Shown piece after piece: positions 4,669-5,329 of a DNA stretch of 5,329 bases. The notes under the pieces are model-generated. The model ran no database searches and had not been told where the DNA came from. It worked only from the letters and a program-made list of their open reading frames with translations. Source of the DNA: Nitrospinota bacterium (GTDB lineage Bacteria > Nitrospinota > Nitrospinia > Nitrospinales > VA-1); NCBI GenBank assembly GCA_022567815.1, contig JADFGI010000231.1, forward strand, positions 1 through 5,329. Reading direction: 5' to 3'. Each line of letters starts with the position of its first letter. Position 1 is the first letter of the stretch. A program made the position numbers and the translations under genes.

Positions 4669-5329
4669 ATGGCAGATATCAGGAAGCGGGTAGGAAGAAA
4701 AGGAACCACATACCAGGTCCGATACCCCAGTAAAGCAGTAAAATCAGGCTATGCGTTCAAAACCTTTGATACGCTCAAAGAAGCGCGTGGTTTCGTAGAG
4801 AGTGGCAAGACGCTTGAACCCCAATCCAACCACCACAGCGAAATCAAGAGCGTCAAACAGGCAACGGATATGTGGCTCAATATTTGTGAAAAGGAAGGCC
4901 TTAATGGTCGGGAGCCGGTAACGCCATACACCAGCAAGAACTACGAATACAGGGCCAGTTTCATCACCGCTTATGATTGGCAGAAAGAAATCCATGAACT
5001 GACACCACCCGACATTGTGGCCTTCCGATCATGGCTTCTAAGAAGTAATATTAGCCGCGTCGTTGCTGGCAAGGTTTTGTCATCCTTTCAGTCGATCATG
5101 AAGGAAATGACCATTCGTGGCGTGCTTCCACACAATGTTGCGGCGGGCATTTGTATCCGCGCCGATTCCCGTTATCAAGAGCCTGTTGTCATTCCTAGTA
5201 AGAATGAAATTGTTGCGCTTCTTGCCGCCGCCGACAAGTTAGCGAATTCCAAGAACGCGTTAACTGCCCGCACTTGGCAACGCTATCGACCAATGCTGTA
5301 TTTGGCCGTCGATTCTGGAATGCGACCGC
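4669..5329 (+). CDS. Second tyrosine recombinase / integrase (3' truncated by window)
   Basis: The frame is open from ATG 4669 to the window end, giving 220 codons. Residues 1-50 (MADIRKRVGRKGTTYQVRYP onward, then GYAFKTFDTLKEARGFVESG) form an arm-type DNA-binding N-terminus. A core-binding helical domain spans about 62-165, and the catalytic domain begins near 175 (VIPSKNEIVALLAAA). The window stops at YLAVDSGMRP (211-220), the first catalytic box with Arg219; the Lys, HxxR, His and Tyr boxes must lie beyond. It is distinct from the minus-strand integrase in N-terminus and sequence. It follows the excisionase-like gene by 54 bp. An AGGAGG (4642-4647) lies 21 bases before the ATG, too far for a normal ribosome binding site. 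No better in-frame start exists, and the sequence immediately after this ATG looks like a proper integrase start. Confidence 0.92.
   Translation, partial: MADIRKRVGRKGTTYQVRYPSKAVKSGYAFKTFDTLKEARGFVESGKTLEPQSNHHSEIKSVKQATDMWLNICEKEGLNGREPVTPYTSKNYEYRASFITAYDWQKEIHELTPPDIVAFRSWLLRSNISRVVAGKVLSSFQSIMKEMTIRGVLPHNVAAGICIRADSRYQEPVVIPSKNEIVALLAAADKLANSKNALTARTWQRYRPMLYLAVDSGMRP

Larger units (their letters stand above)
2455..5329. mobile_element. Left part of an integrated element (or two) at tRNA-Ala
   Basis: Immediately downstream of an intact tRNA lie an integrase transcribed toward the tRNA, an excisionase-like gene, and then a divergent second recombinase module. This is the standard layout of the end of a genomic island or prophage inserted at a tRNA 3' end. 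The left junction is inferred to be at or within the tRNA 3' part. No repeat of the tRNA tail is seen in 2455-5329, so the right end lies outside. No structural phage, conjugation or cargo genes are visible, so prophage, integrative conjugative element and simple island cannot be told apart. Confidence 0.75.

Noticed and set aside
4744..4995. Minus-strand 83- and 62-aa frames under the second integrase
   Set aside because: They are antisense to a clear integrase N-terminus.
2455..5329. Second copy of the tRNA-Ala 3' end as right attachment site
   Set aside because: Reading through the region, no match to the GGGAGTTCGATCCTCCCC tail was found, so the right end is placed outside the window.
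1..5329. CRISPR array, insertion sequence with terminal repeats, riboswitch or defence/toxin genes
   Set aside because: No regularly spaced identical repeats, no transposase and no recognisable riboswitch or defence domain were seen on either strand.

Overview
The window looks like a bacterial chromosome segment of moderate G+C content, probably from a Gram-negative lineage. The evidence is a DUF502 inner-membrane protein, an RluA-type pseudouridine synthase and a pentapeptide-repeat protein next to tRNA-targeted integrases. A Deltaproteobacteria- or Nitrospinota-like host would fit, but that is only an impression; nothing here fixes the taxon.

Layout. Bases 1-2454 read as host backbone. A pentapeptide-repeat gene (+, possibly cut at its 5' end by the window edge) converges on a two-gene minus-strand operon, DUF502 membrane protein followed by RluA-family pseudouridine synthase, coupled by a TTGA stop/start overlap. 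A short divergent control region (2173-2381) carries a plausible minus-strand promoter for that operon and a TTGACA-type promoter for a complete tRNA-Ala(GGC) gene at 2382-2454.

From 2455 to the window end the sequence is mobile. Just after the tRNA come a strong rho-independent terminator and a pair of 9-bp direct repeats one helical turn apart. Then follows a minus-strand xis-int module: an excisionase-like helix-turn-helix protein and a complete tyrosine recombinase with its full catalytic set. This is the classic left end of an element integrated at a tRNA 3' end. No second copy of the tRNA tail is visible, so the right boundary lies beyond the window.

From 4121 a second, divergent module runs rightwards: an unidentified 79-aa protein, a 77-aa protein that looks like a small DNA-binding or excisionase-like factor, and a second, different tyrosine recombinase cut off at its first catalytic arginine. 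The 276-bp gap between the modules holds a minus-strand terminator-like hairpin 94 bp upstream of xis, a quasi-palindrome and an AT-rich palindrome, so it is probably the regulatory or attachment region of one or both elements.

The genes form two recombination modules back to back, which suggests nested or tandem elements at a tRNA-Ala hotspot. No defence, toxin or metabolic cargo is visible here; the cargo, if any, lies to the right. The most interesting features are the tandem recombinase arrangement, the two small genes upstream of the second integrase, and the hairpin that would stop upstream transcription from reaching xis-int.
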